Positions 34,795-45,552 are shown, counted from the first letter of the stretch. The stretch: 64,000 nucleotides of DNA from Lytechinus variegatus (GCF_018143015.1 NC_054757.1:17846285-17910284); one strand, 5' to 3'. The notes: generated by a model from the sequence alone, not told the origin. Numbers and translations: made by a program.

Positions 34795-34930
34795 CAGATG
34801 ACTGAGATTGGGCAAGCCTTGAATGAAGAATATTGGGCTTAGATTGCTGATTTGAAACTTGGTGCTGCTACCAGCTAAATCAGATGACTAATAATTCAAC
34901 GAGCCTAAAAGAAAGGATATTTGGCTTACA
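34795..34930 (+). pseudogene. Tandem decayed copies of the IVD terminal exon (second block)
   Basis: The rest of the interrupted unit (GAGATTGGGCAAGCCTTGAA, then GAAGAATATTGGGCTTAG) is followed by one more decayed unit (34845-34930: TTGCTGATTTGAAACTTGG...AATTCAACGAGCC). Together with 28597-28932 this makes about five units after the true exon. Its position on the far side of the 5.86-kb element shows that the amplification is older than the transposon. Confidence 0.8.
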
Positions 34931-34939
34931 TGGATTGCA

Positions 34940-35060
34940 TCAGCACACGATAAGCACCTTTGGCACCACCTTGAGGGGGCCTTCGCCTTGCAGTGGGCTA
35001 GCTGAGCATGGCTGATATGATGATGATGATGATGATGATAATATGATGATGATACATGTA
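34940..35060. repeat. (GAT)n microsatellite with conserved upstream block
   Basis: GGGGGCCTTCGCCTTGCAGT then GGGCTAGCTGAGCATGGCTG precedes a TGATGATGATGATGATGATGA run. A conserved GC-rich block with a GAT tail looks like the end of a short interspersed element. Confidence 0.5.
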
Positions 35061-35597
35061 TGTATATTGAATGTGGTACTTAATTTTTCCAGAAATTTCT
35101 TCAATAGTTTTACAGTTATGTATATCTTTGAAATGTTTCCTGAAGCAAACAGTGATATTTAATAAGCTAGTTCGTTCTGAGCCAAGCAGATTTTAGCATT
35201 ATAATTATTGTATTTAATGGTAAAAAAAAGTAGCTGCAGCAAACAATTATTCCATCAGAAAGTCATTAAAACCAAGGTCAGTTGTCATAATATTATCATA
35301 GAGATAGATCTAGTACATTGAAGTAAACTGATCTTTGTGAAATCATGAATCTTTAGCTGAAACCTATAATTCTGATGATCACTGTAACACAAAAATGCAA
35401 ATGGTGGACAGTTTGTTAATATTGCTTGGAAAAACACCAGACAATTGATGGAATTCCGTGCTTATTTTGCTGATTTCTCAGCAATTACACATTTTCTTCC
35501 AGAGGCATCTGGCACAATTTTTTATGACTTACGTTCAAACACTCGGTGGTTATTTGATTCTGTTTAAACTCATTTTGAGATCATTACTTTAACTGGT
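35061..35597. other. Intergenic DNA, no gene recognised
   Basis: AT-rich; no open frame with recognisable similarity and no repeat family I can name. Confidence 0.45.
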
Positions 35598-35899
35598 ATT
35601 ATAATAAATAATACATGTATGTCCATTTATATAGCGCAGTTACTATGTGCATATACTCAACTGTGCTTTGATACTGGGTATCAAATTATTACCCCGGCTG
35701 TAGATGAGCCGCCATATTAATAGGCGCTAAAGCGTTCAAGGAATAATCCTACCGGGTACCCATTCACCTCACCTGTGTTAAGTGCAGCACAATGTTGATA
35801 AGTTTCTTGCCGAAGGAAATTACACCATGGCTGGGATTCGATCCCAGGACTCTCTGTTTCAATGTCTGGAGACTAATCCACTGGGCCACAACGCTCCAC
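35598..35899 (-). mobile_element. tRNA-derived SINE (copy 3)
   Basis: On minus: GGAGCGTTGTGGCCCAGTGG (A-box region), B box GGGATCGAATCCC (complement at 35834-35846), AATTTCCTTCGGCAAGAAAC, GTGAATGGGTACCCGG, CTACAGCCGGGG and GCGCTATATAAATGG with an ATT-rich tail. Near full-length and well kept. Confidence 0.88.
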
Positions 35900-36277
35900 G
35901 TATTTATCTTTAATCTATTTATTTCAGGAAATTCTTCCCTGAACACTCGTCATGTGGATGGCTGGCATAAAAAAATTTGCACATTTTCCGCTTTCTGGGG
36001 AGTATTACAGCAGTGTACATGTACATGAAATATTGTATCCTACAGGGTGCCTGTTTAACACCTGTGTGGAGGGTAGCAACTCTAGACAAATGCCTTTATA
36101 TGTGTACAAGTGAAATGTTTGTATCTCGTATCAGAATGAAATAGTTTTATTTTCCAATGTTTTCAGGTGAAATCATTAAATGATTTATATTTTCTTATCA
36201 AAATCAAATCTTATCAAAATCAAATCATATCTAGTGTATGATTTTCATAATTTGTAGTTTTCTGATTAATGTGACCA

Positions 36278-36438
36278 GGGGGTCGTTTCATAAAGTTGTT
36301 CGTAAGTTAAGAATGACTGGTGAACCTTTCTTACATGCTAAACCATCGCTAATGAATATACCATGTACCACACAAAAGGATCACCCATCGTTCTTTAAAG
36401 TCGCTCTAAACTTACGAACAGCTTTATGAAACACCCAC
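36278..36438. mobile_element. Palindromic MITE, GGGGGTCGTTTCATAAAG family
   Basis: Left GGGTCGTTTCATAAAGTTGT then TCGTAAGTTAAGA. Right GCTCTAAACTTACGAACAGC then TTTATGAAACACCC. These are inverted repeats; length about 160 bp. Non-coding. Confidence 0.75.
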
Positions 36439-36440
36439 CA

Positions 36441-36713
36441 GGGCCTCATCTTACAAAGAGTTGCGATTGATCCGATCAATCACAAGTATGGACGGCCAGC
36501 AACGTCAACATCTATTTTTCATGTTTGTTCAAAATGTTTTTCAACTATGATGTATATTCATGCATTAATTGTTTTCATGAAAATTCACTGTGCTTCTCTT
36601 TGTTTACAAAGGACATTGTGCAAATTTCCTGTAGAAAAAAATCATGACACTGATGGATTTCCATAGAGTTACGATTGATTTGATCAATTGTAACTCTTTG
36701 TAGGACAGGGCCC
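36441..36713. mobile_element. MITE, GGGCC..TTACAAAGAGTT family (array copy 1)
   Basis: Left GGGCCTCATCTTACAAAGAG and right CTCTTTGTAGGACAGGGCCC are inverted. The inner GATTGATCCGATCAATC-like segments pair across the element. Confidence 0.8.
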
Positions 36714-36844
36714 AGGGATCCCTTGCAAGTATTGCAATCACACACAACCCAAAATATCAAACATAACTCAATTTTGAACCAGTATCAGAAGCAATATATT
36801 TATATATTTTTTTTTATTATGAAGTATTTTTGCAACAGGCCCCA
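36709..36844. mobile_element. Degenerate copy of the GCAGAAAGAGTTGC-type palindromic MITE
   Basis: It starts GGGCCCAGGGATCCCTTGCA, keeps AACATAACTCAATTTTGAACCA and ends TTGCAACAGGCCCC. Heavily diverged from the 25.35-kb copy. Confidence 0.5.
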
Positions 36845-36961
36845 GAAGGGTGTTTCAAAGGGGGTCAGTAAAAACTTATGAAGTCATTGCACTTTGTGTA
36901 GTATAGGATGCACCACGTTGAACACGTCATTGGTCAAAATTAATGCATGCAGTGTACGTCA

Positions 36962-37210
36962 GGCCCCATCTTACAAAGAGATCTACGATTGATCAATCAA
37001 CGTCATTTATATGGAAATCCATCAATATCACATTTTTTTCCCCAGAAAATTTGCAGTGTGTCCATTAAACAAAGAGAAGCACACTGAATTGTCAAGAAAA
37101 CATTGAATGTATGAAAATACATCATTTCTAGAAAATCTTTTGAACAAGACATTGATGTTGCTGGCTTTCCATAGTTGTGATCAATCACAACTCTTTGTAA
37201 GATAGGCTCC
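36962..37210. mobile_element. MITE, GGGCC..TTACAAAGAGTT family (array copy 2)
   Basis: Starts GGCCCCATCTTACAAAGAG and ends ACTCTTTGTAAGATAGGCTCC. It is nearly the same length as copy 3, which abuts it. Confidence 0.85.
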
Positions 37211-37211
37211 A

Positions 37212-37486
37212 GGGCACCGTCTTACAAACAGAGTTACAATTGATCAAATCAATCATAATTCTTTGGAAATCCATCAGTGTCATTATTTTTTCTTCAGGAA
37301 ATTTGCAAAATGTCCTTTGTAAACAAAGGAGAACACACCAAATTCTCAAGAAATCAATGAATTTATGGATATACATTCATATCTAGAAAAAATGTTGAAC
37401 AAACATGCATTTTATATGTTGACTTTGCTGGCTTTCCATAGTTGTGATCGATCAGATCAATCGCAACTCTTTGTAAGATAGGCCCC
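37212..37486. mobile_element. MITE, GGGCC..TTACAAAGAGTT family (array copy 3)
   Basis: Starts GGGCACCGTCTTACAAACAG and ends AACTCTTTGTAAGATAGGCCCC. It lies head to tail directly behind copy 2. It shares long internal identity with the copy nested in the LTR fossil at 1953-2194. Confidence 0.85.
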
Positions 37487-38071
37487 AAAACTAAAGGGTC
37501 TGCTGAACCATTTTGAAAGTGGGGGGGCTGACCATGTGAAAAAAAAATCAGATGGTCATTGTACCTGGTTTTTGTAAACGATTATTGAAAAAAAGTGAGG
37601 GGCTGAAGCACCCTAGTATTTCCACTCTTTTCGACGCCCCTTAACAGAGAAGAAATATCTATTTAATAATGCAAAATAGAATATACCTCTGATAATACCA
37701 ATTCAATCAATTGAATTAATTTATTTAACTATCAAAATGTAAACAGAACAAGATAAATGATTAACAAAATAACAGACAACAAAACCAATAGATGGCTCGG
37801 AGAAGCGATGCTTCTAAAAAGGGGTCACCACGATACATTATTACATTACAAATAACAAGTGTTAAGAAAATAGAAATCACGTTATTTATAATGATAATTT
37901 ACAAAATACAATATAATTTGGTTTGATCATGTACCTACTAGCAGTCCATGGTTCGATCAAATAATTATGAAATTAAATAAGAATGAAAATCTTAAATTAG
38001 AATTAAAGGATGAATGGAATCCGTCTAAATTCATAGACAACCTCGTAGTGCGTGTGACTCTTCGCGATGTC
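37487..38071. other. Intergenic DNA with a possible LINE tail
   Basis: At 37700-37870 there is A-rich sequence with TTAATTTATTTAACTATC and GATGGCTCGGAGAAGCGATG, which resembles LINE 3' ends of echinoderms, orientation minus. No coding part. A 71-codon open frame at 37967-38182 mostly belongs to the neighbouring MITE. Confidence 0.35.
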
Positions 38072-38634
38072 CGGTCCACCCATGAAAATATTGAAGATAT
38101 CAATAAAGAGAAAAATCAAACAAGCATAACGCTGAGTATTTCATTCAAATCAGATGTAGAATCAGAAAAATTTGACATTTAGAATTTCGCTTATTTCTCA
38201 CAAAAAAATGCACAACTCAGTGACATGCAAAGGAGACGGTCAATGATGTCCCCGACTCACTGGTTCTTTTGCTTCCTATTGTTTGAATTATACAATATTT
38301 CAATTTTTAAAGAATTGACAATAAGTACCGACTTGATCGAACCACAAAATGTTTAAAACGGTGGTAATTCCAAATGTTAATGAGAAATAAAACTTAAACA
38401 ATGAGGAGAAAATATTTTTCATAATACGTTATATTATATTTTGATACAATACAAAAGAAAAGAGAGTTATCAGCCCTTCATTTACATACTGTCTGTTTAG
38501 CGAAATTAAGCGAAACTGTGAAATGTCATTAGCCTACTTTCCTATTTCATATCCTATTTAATTTTCAATTTTATATACTTGTTTTATTTTTTATTTCTAT
38601 TAAAATAAACTTTTTGTTGGGCTGGACTTGCCCT
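38072..38634. mobile_element. TTAA-type MITE, left end decayed
   Basis: The right end GCTGGACTTGCCCT is followed by TTAA (38635-38638). The body matches the element at 20159-20748, including AATCAAACAAGCATAACGCTGA and the ATTGTTTGAATTATACAATATTTC segment. A left-hand TTAA is not present, so that end is truncated. Confidence 0.65.
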
Positions 38635-39499
38635 TTAATAAGTCATTTGTGTAGATTAAGGTATATTGATGTATGCTGGATCTCTACGTTGACCCCATGT
38701 ACTTTTCTTCCCGTTATTGCTACGTCGTTTGCAAAATAATTGCTCGTAGAATTATTATCTGCTCTTCTCACGAATTGGGTCAGTGAATACTAGACAGACC
38801 GTATAGTAAATGACACTAATGGTAAACTTCCCTTAGATAGTCTGTCAAATATGGTGATCCGCGGGCCCGAATCTAGGGCTTCCAATTTTAAGGGGCATTA
38901 AGACCTCCTTGTAATGAATAATGATAGGTGCCCTAGCCTCCAATCCCCCCCCCCCCCGCATCCCGAACTAACGATTAAATTGTTAAAAATTCAATTTAAA
39001 AGTTTATGAATTAATCCTGGCATTCAAGGGTTGCCATTAAAACAGAACAATAATTCAACATAAAGATTAATGATTTGGGAGGGAGTGTCTGTTTTCTGTT
39101 GTCAATTATGTCCTTTTTTGTGAAAGTGACACCGCCCCCACACCCACCCCCTCTAGCATTGACCCACCCCTGGAGATGCAGTTGACTAAAGATGTCATTC
39201 AAGTTTTTAAAGAACTACAAGTCATAACGAAATTTAAAGAAACCACAAACACTGAAACCAAAGGTTGAATGCCGCAGACGCTCTGAATATACAAAACAGA
39301 TATTTAAATATTGCTCAAGATTCTGAGAGAGAGGGGGGAGCAGAGCAGAGGCGAATCAAGCCTTCGCCAATAGGGGGGCCCGGAATTTTTTTTCAGGAAT
39401 ATTTTCCCCGATCGGTCGCTCGATCGAAGATGATTTTTGGTTTCTTTGAAGGGGTAGTCCTAATAGTCACTTCTTAGCTTTGTTATGATGAATTAACAT
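38635..39499. other. Intergenic DNA, C-run and repeat debris
   Basis: No gene. Poly-C at 38945-38957. The stretch CAGAGGCGAATCAAGCCTTC then GCCAATAGGGGGGCCC at 39349-39384 resembles the hAT-like terminus CAGTGGCG of the element at 47148 and may be the worn left end of the array that follows. Confidence 0.4.
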
Positions 39500-41235
39500 A
39501 CATAATCCTTATTTATATAATGCGAGCGCGAAGCGCAAGCTAAAATATTTTTGGAAATATGTTTTTTTTTCTAAAATCTTAAACATTCTGGGCAATGTTT
39601 GTTATCCTGAAAAAAGATGTGTATGCAAATGAAAATATACTACGAACGTGAAGCTCGAGCAGAAACGAACTGATGGAAAAAGTACTGATAAAGACTGCTT
39701 GCAGTTAGCCATGAAGACGCTACATATTTTAAAAATCAAATAAATGCGAAGCGCGAGCTGAAATTTTTTGCCAATTTTACCTAAGGCATGGGAATTCAAA
39801 ACACTTTTTGTTACTTAACAGAATAGGTGCATAATTAAACAATAATGATGCGAGCGCCAAGCGCGATCGGAAAAATTCGAGATTTAAACTTACTGAACGA
39901 GATATAGGTTTTGTAAATCATGAAAACGATGAGTAAGTGGGGATCTTCCTTACATTAATAATGCGAGCGCAGAGCGCGAGCAGAAAATTTTTATATACGT
40001 TTTGAACTGATGAAAAATGTACCTGTTAAGGATTGCTTGCACTTAGCCATGAAGACGTTACATATTTCAACAATCAAATAATGCGAGCGCGAAGCGCGAG
40101 CTGAAAAGTTTTGACTTTTCTGCATAAAGAATGTAAACTTTTAACCATTTTTCAAAACCGTGAATAGGATAGGTATGTAACTAAACAATTCATGCGAGCG
40201 CGAGACTTAGACCTAAAAATGGGACACTAGACCTAAAAACGGGACACTATTCATGTTTTGTAAATCATGAAAAGAATGAGTAATAGGGGGTCTACCTACA
40301 TAAATAATGCGAGCACAAAGCGTGAGCGGAAAATTGTTGATATTATTGTGATCTGAAACTGCATGGATATTGATATAAATAGAGAACAAGTTGACTATCT
40401 GAATAAACATGCACGCGTGTCTATGATTTACACCTATAGAATCTAGGCATTCTTAATACATCTTTTATTATGAAAATCATAGCGAGTGAGAAGCACGAGT
40501 TTAAACTATTTGATATTCCGATCTTATTCATTGATGCCTGAGGGCGTGAAATCTGATGATATTATGGCCTGAAACTGGAGATTTCAAGCACTTTTGTAAT
40601 TATGAATAGGATGCATTAAGTTAATATATTTAAACCATTAATGCGAGCGCAAATAGCGAGCCAAAACCTTTGATGAACTGTCATGAAAAGGAGAATTTAA
40701 GTAGTTTGTTGTATAATCAATATTGAGACATACATAACTCGCCAATCAAAAAGCTAGCATGCAGCGCTAGCTGATACGTTTTGACTTTCAGACCTGAAAA
40801 GGATATTTTGAAAATCTAATGGAATGCACAAAAATAATAGATACCTGATAAATCAAAGTTTGCGAGCGCGCAGCATGAGCAGAAAATGTTAATGTATTCA
40901 GATCATAAAACTGACATTTTACAAAGCACTTTAATAATTTGTTAATAATTTTCAGGCTGAGGATGAGGTGCGACACCTCGAAACATGTTCCGTTTATTAA
41001 AATGTTATGTTCTATTCTTTATTTTTGTCTTCAATTTAGTATCGTGTCGTTCTTTTGAAAGCACTTTAAAAAAAACAATTTGTAAATCACAGAAAATAAT
41101 GAAAGTTCGATTTCCGGGGTGAAATATGTTTTGTATATTGACTTCAAAATTTGGTATTTAAACTCAATATTGAACAAGATACCAAAATCACCTAACAGGC
41201 AATGCGAGCGCGAAGCGCGAGCGATAATTTTATAC
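39500..41235. repeat. Tandem array of GCGAGCGCGAAGCGCGAGC units (array 1)
   Basis: About a dozen variants of TGCGAGCGCGAAGCGCGAGC occur at about 39521, 39641, 39745, 39848, 39959, 40080, 40192, 40307, 40480, 40640, 40751, 40860 and 41202. They are separated by 100-340 bp of AT-rich sequence that itself repeats phrases such as CTGAAAATTTTTGATATT, TTTGTAAATCATGAAAA and GACCTGAAAC. The GC-rich core is a near-palindrome in an AT-rich field. At 40955-40990 one unit contains CTGAGGATGAGGTG..CACCTCGAAAC, a second hammerhead-like layout. Confidence 0.85.
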
Positions 41236-41239
41236 AGTG

Positions 41240-41400
41240 ACATGAAAGATTCTTTTCATTTTCCAAGTCTTCTCCTCATCTTATTTTATTCACTCATCTT
41301 CCTCCTCTTCTTTTTTTCTCTCTTTTCCCTCACTTTCCCCTTTTTTCTTTCTTTCCTCTTTTTCTTTTATTTTCGCTCCGCCAATAGGAGGAGCAGTGTG
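41240..41400. repeat. Pyrimidine-rich low-complexity tract
   Basis: A CTTT/TCCTC-rich run between the array and the GPCR 3' flank. No gene. Confidence 0.7.
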
Positions 41401-41720
41401 GGTATGTGCTGTCCTTACTCTATTCACGCCTTGTCAGCTTATTGATTTTTCACCCTTTTTCATTGACCAACCCATTCTCCCCCGTTCCTAAGCCCCGGTT
41501 TCAGCTAGGCATCATTCTCGGAGAGCACAATATCAGGTTAAATTCCAGTTCAAAAGCACCGTCATGACTTTCAGAGGGCTATCTATTTCTCAAGCCCCTC
41601 GTTTCATAGCAAACTCAGTTGCTAGGGTATGGTTTCAGATTTTGGGGCCACACACCCTTAAACTTTCGAGTGTTCCCCTCCCCTTCCCGGGATCCTAAGG
41701 TCAACCATACGTTCTGATTG

Positions 41721-42947
41721 TCAAAGGGAACATCTTTTTATGTTTCTCAGGTGTAAGAAATACAAGAAATTCTTCCTGTAATGAACATTGGCGCATGCAT
41801 ACAAGATGGGATTGACTGCAGAGTTTCCCCAGAGTATAAACGTCAATATCTGAGTGACCCCGTCGTTGGATTCACCGCCATTAATGAGGACATAGCAGTC
41901 GTAGATGTAGTAGGGCAACCAGCTGATGGTGAAGACGATGAGTAAGGCTGTTAAGAGCTTGGCAGCTTTTTGGTGAGGACATCCGCTCGATGATGATGAG
42001 ATTCGATGGATGCGCACCATGGCGCAGGAAGATTTCCTCAAGGATTTTGCTTCCTGGACACCATCAGCACTCGCAGTTCCAGGTCTAAAGGCTCCGTCGT
42101 CGCTGTCTTCGGATGCGTCAACGACCTCGCCATCGGAGCCCGAAAGCATCCCGTCTGTCTTCGAATGTACCTCGGGACTTCTATAAAGAGTTGCCCTCTC
42201 ATGTCTGGAGACAGCATCAGAGGCCACACCCTTTTTGCGTCTGCTGCGCATTCTCAACTTTACATTGCTTCCTCGCCTCTTAAGTTTGGCAAAGACTTTC
42301 CAGTTAAGCACAAACAAACACGTCACCGGCAACACGAACTCGATCAAGAACATCAAAACAACCAGCGTCTTGTCCCGCCTGTATTCTAAATTGCAAGTTT
42401 GGTTCTGGAGGTACTTGTAGTTGGTTCTTGCGGAATAGCAGAAGGCAAGACTGGTATGGACGAGGCTGCAGAGGAACCAGAGACAACAGAAGATCAGGAC
42501 GATGCGTTTCCTAGACTGCCGAAGGTGATGTTGCATCGCATTCTTGACCATGAGGTACCGGTCGACGCTGATGGCGACGATGGTGATGACGGACATGTCC
42601 GTTGAGAGGTAGTCAATGGCCCAGACGATGATACAGAACTCCCTCCCGAAGAACCACTTCTCCGTGACATACATGGGAGCGTTGATGAGCATGACGACGC
42701 CGACGAGCAGGTCGGCGATGGCGAGGTTGAGGATGAAGGTGTTTGTCGTTTTGCATCGTATCCGTTTATCTCGTCTGTATGCGCCAAAGACCAAGAGATT
42801 TCCAAGAATAGTGATTCCCGCCAAAGGAAGGTATAAGAAACATACCAAGGAGATGCGTAGAGCAGACAACCGTCTATCGTTTTCATTTGATGGTAAAAGT
42901 CCAGTGGAGTTTGACGTTTCCATGGCGACTAGTTTAATGTCAAGCAT
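41721..42947 (-). CDS. Class A GPCR, biogenic-amine type (muscarinic/histamine H3-like), intronless
   Basis: Seven-transmembrane receptor of 408 residues in one exon, plasma membrane. Landmarks by residue: N50 (TM1), LAIAD with D79 (TM2), C105 paired with C185 of loop 2, D112 in AIDYLSTDMSV (the amine-binding Asp of TM3), DRY 129-131, W157 (TM4), F-x-I-S-W343-L-P-Y (TM6), W373, and N379-P-x-x-Y383 (TM7). The third loop is long (about residues 220-325), Arg/Lys- and Ser/Asp-rich, as in Gi/Gq-coupled amine receptors. The C-tail is short. The ILWGNSAVNPILY stretch is closest in feel to muscarinic and H3 receptors, but the ligand is not decidable by eye. N-glycosylation sequons lie at N13 and N182. 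The start is the first Met of the frame; M9 (METSNSTG) is an alternative. No damage seen. Confidence 0.9.
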   Translation of the reverse strand: MLDIKLVAMETSNSTGLLPSNENDRRLSALRISLVCFLYLPLAGITILGNLLVFGAYRRDKRIRCKTTNTFILNLAIADLLVGVVMLINAPMYVTEKWFFGREFCIIVWAIDYLSTDMSVITIVAISVDRYLMVKNAMQHHLRQSRKRIVLIFCCLWFLCSLVHTSLAFCYSARTNYKYLQNQTCNLEYRRDKTLVVLMFLIEFVLPVTCLFVLNWKVFAKLKRRGSNVKLRMRSRRKKGVASDAVSRHERATLYRSPEVHSKTDGMLSGSDGEVVDASEDSDDGAFRPGTASADGVQEAKSLRKSSCAMVRIHRISSSSSGCPHQKAAKLLTALLIVFTISWLPYYIYDCYVLINGGESNDGVTQILTFILWGNSAVNPILYACANVHYRKNFLYFLHLRNIKRCSL

Positions 42948-44639
42948 CCAAGAAGCATATGGAAGAAGAGCAGACGATATTGTGCATGGCGCGAGAGACC
43001 ATCGTATTCAGAATAAAAATAGGTGAGCAGAGGAATGGAGCAAGGTGATGCCGACATTCACTAGATGACACATACACTTCTCTATAAAAACGACCTGCTG
43101 ATTTATATACAAAGAGGAAAGTGTGCTCTGAACTCAAGCAGTCAATCAAATCAAATTAATCCGCCTAAAATAAATTATGCAAATCATCCATGGTCCGTAG
43201 GGTTTGATAGTTTCATAGTTTACTTAATTCATTGTGCATATCCAATCGCTTTTACAGCCGCTCCATTGTCAAACTTCTATCATTAGCAAGTGATTAATTG
43301 ATTTCCGCATTCTAATGAAAAATCTCCTTTTCTTTGCAAATAGGTTTTGTCTTGATTGCTCTTGAATAAATTAGTATACGGCAATATATATTAATTGATT
43401 TGCTCCTGACATTTTGGTAGTAGGATCCTCTTAACAGTTTTCGCACAGTAAGGTTGTAGTTGACTCTACATGCCTCTCCCCAAGACTCCCCCTTATTATA
43501 TTATATACCCCAGTTATATACAAGATGATTTGTCGTCGTCGACGGGGGAAAACAAAAAAAAAAATCCAATAAATGTCATTTTTCGTCACTCAGTTTGCTT
43601 GATTAATGCAATCTTGACCATAGAGATTCTGCATGGGTGATCTCTCTCCCCTTGACCCACATGGGGTCCGTTACACAACACGTTGCAATCAAACGCAAGT
43701 TGATTTTTAACCATAAGGAACGCTTTCAGAACCTTTCTTTTGTCGGACTTCACACGCTTCTGCACCCCCCCCCCCCCCCCGCCCCGTCGATCGATCCCTG
43801 TCCATGCCTCGACTGGCCTTTTTTTAACATGTGATGGAATGTCTCAAGTAAAAAAAATCTTTGTTCTTCTTGCACACATCCACTTCAAGTTATCACTGAT
43901 TTTCTTGCCCATGGTATACGTGGTCATTTTTTTCCATTTTTTGTGGGGTGGTTGGTTATATTTTTGTCAGTTATGCTATTTAGTAAATAATGGCTGTCTA
44001 TAAAAGAGGGGTGGGTCTACTTTAGCATTTTCCAACAGGCATGATGTGGGAAAGGGCGGAAATATTTTAATATTTTCCAAATCATGCAGGAACTCAAAAG
44101 AGCTGAATGCAGTGTTGATTGTTTTGTTTTGGTTTGGTTCTTGTTTGCTGTGGGAGGAGGGAGTACATGGTCGGCGCCATGGTGGGGTGGGGACGACCAA
44201 ATCGAATTATAGGGTTATTAGCCTCTTCCTTCTTTCTTTCTATCCATTCTCCCCCCCCCCCTCTTTCAGCCATTTTTACTACTTGATACATCGATCACCC
44301 CTGTCGCCCCACCCCCTTTGGAGCAGCCCCTGGAAGTGGTCCTAAAGAATAAATTAAAAGTAGGCTGCTGTCTCAGGAGCCTAATTTTTGCAATTAAGAT
44401 TATGCATTAAAATTCCTAAGTATGCGAGCGCGAAATCATTATTTTAAATACTGGCCTAAAACCGGAACATGGCATGTATCCAATGAATTACTGTTTAGAC
44501 TTATAATAGTGATATCCGAAGCCTTTTTTTAGTGTAATTGTGAATTTACTATTGTGTGCATACATTGTGTGCGTACAAAAGTAGGAAACAATTTAATATT
44601 TGCAATGATTACTACAATATTCAAGATAAAAAGGGAAAT
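42948..44639. other. GPCR upstream flank and repeat debris, no gene recognised
   Basis: AT-rich near the receptor, which would contain its promoter; no specific element is identifiable. At 43660-43720 a short piece resembles the GCAACTC-type MITE (GTTGCAATCAAACGCAAGTT). C-runs occur at 43765-43782 and 44250-44260. A single GCGAGCGCGAA unit with its GGCCTAAAACCGGAACAT neighbour lies at 44421-44470. Confidence 0.4.
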
Positions 44640-44935
44640 ATTAATTACTGAGGAAAAAGGTATGTCTTAAGGAAGATGTGATGCCAAGAACACTGGAAGC
44701 ATTTCTTATTGAAAGAGGGATAGCTTTCCAAGTCTTGGCAGCTGCTACAGCAAACCGTTTTTCGGCAGAGAAGAGTTTTGACAAGGGAATGCAAAGTCTA
44801 ACGAAGATTACGAGAGGGTGTGTATAATTGATTTAGAGGTTTGAATACATATAAACAGACTTTAAACTGAATGCGTTGGAATAGAGGTAACCAGTGGAGT
44901 TCCTTAAGTAGGGGTGTGCACGTGGTATGAGTTCG
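44640..44935 (-). mobile_element. LINE remnant, C-terminal RT end (CR1/L2-like)
   Basis: Read on minus, 44935-44825 gives LKELHWLPLFQRIQFKVCLY and continues VFKPLNQLYTP. This is the conserved end-of-ORF2 phrase of many non-LTR retrotransposons (xLHWLPVxxRIxFKI). A second frame follows with RFAVAAAKTWKAIPLSIRNA, the usual following phrase. It ends near a TTTTTCCTCAGT stop region. Frameshifted and truncated. Confidence 0.75.
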
Positions 44936-45552
44936 GGATCCAAAGCCAAAAATTACAATACACTACCAAAGCCACACAAAAATACATGTAGTGTGCTAAC
45001 GATTTCCGGAACATGGCCTCGGGAAGCGGGGGTGCTAGCTGCGTGTATCTTTATTTTCCATAGGCGTCACCCCTTGGAAATGTGGTAGGTATGGCAGAAA
45101 TGTAAAAAACAAAATCACCTTTTTTGTATCTTGTCAAATTTAAACCAGCACCCCTTGTACAAAAGTCGTTCCCAGCTAGCTCCTGAGTAAGAATAAAATG
45201 AGCTGGTATAACCTCTTGTTATAACCTCTTGATCTTATAAAATTAACTCGACTCATAGGCCTAATTCGCTTTGCTAGTTATCCCTAGTTCGCTCTGCTCG
45301 GGATCATAATTGACAAAGAGCATTCGCCAGGGCCTCGACAAGAGTCTACTATGGTAAATTTTTTTTTCATTTAACTGATGGGTAATTGCCCCTCTCACTG
45401 CATCGTTACCATGGCGCAAAATCCTACCCTATAATTCAGGCGGAGTCTGTTTCTGGTTTTTTTTTATTCTTTACGATTTTGATGCTGTCAAAACGTCTGA
45501 TGGGGGAAGACCACAACCAATGTACGTTCTCTCTCCCTCGCTATCCTTCTAC
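44936..45552. other. Intergenic DNA, no gene recognised
   Basis: No coding content recognised. A GGGGGTGCTAGCTGCGTGTA segment at 45028-45047 resembles the GGGGGTGCTATC..CACGCAGCACCCCCC hairpin in the spacer of the large palindrome (48745-48785). Confidence 0.4.

Noticed and set aside
39500-41235. CRISPR-like appearance: short conserved repeats with variable spacers
   Set aside because: Spacing is irregular, linkers are themselves related, the context is animal DNA, and the unit also occurs inside a transposon.
42006-43026. Plus-strand frames opposite the GPCR (127 and 136 codons)
   Set aside because: Shadow frames of the receptor gene, with no recognisable protein content.
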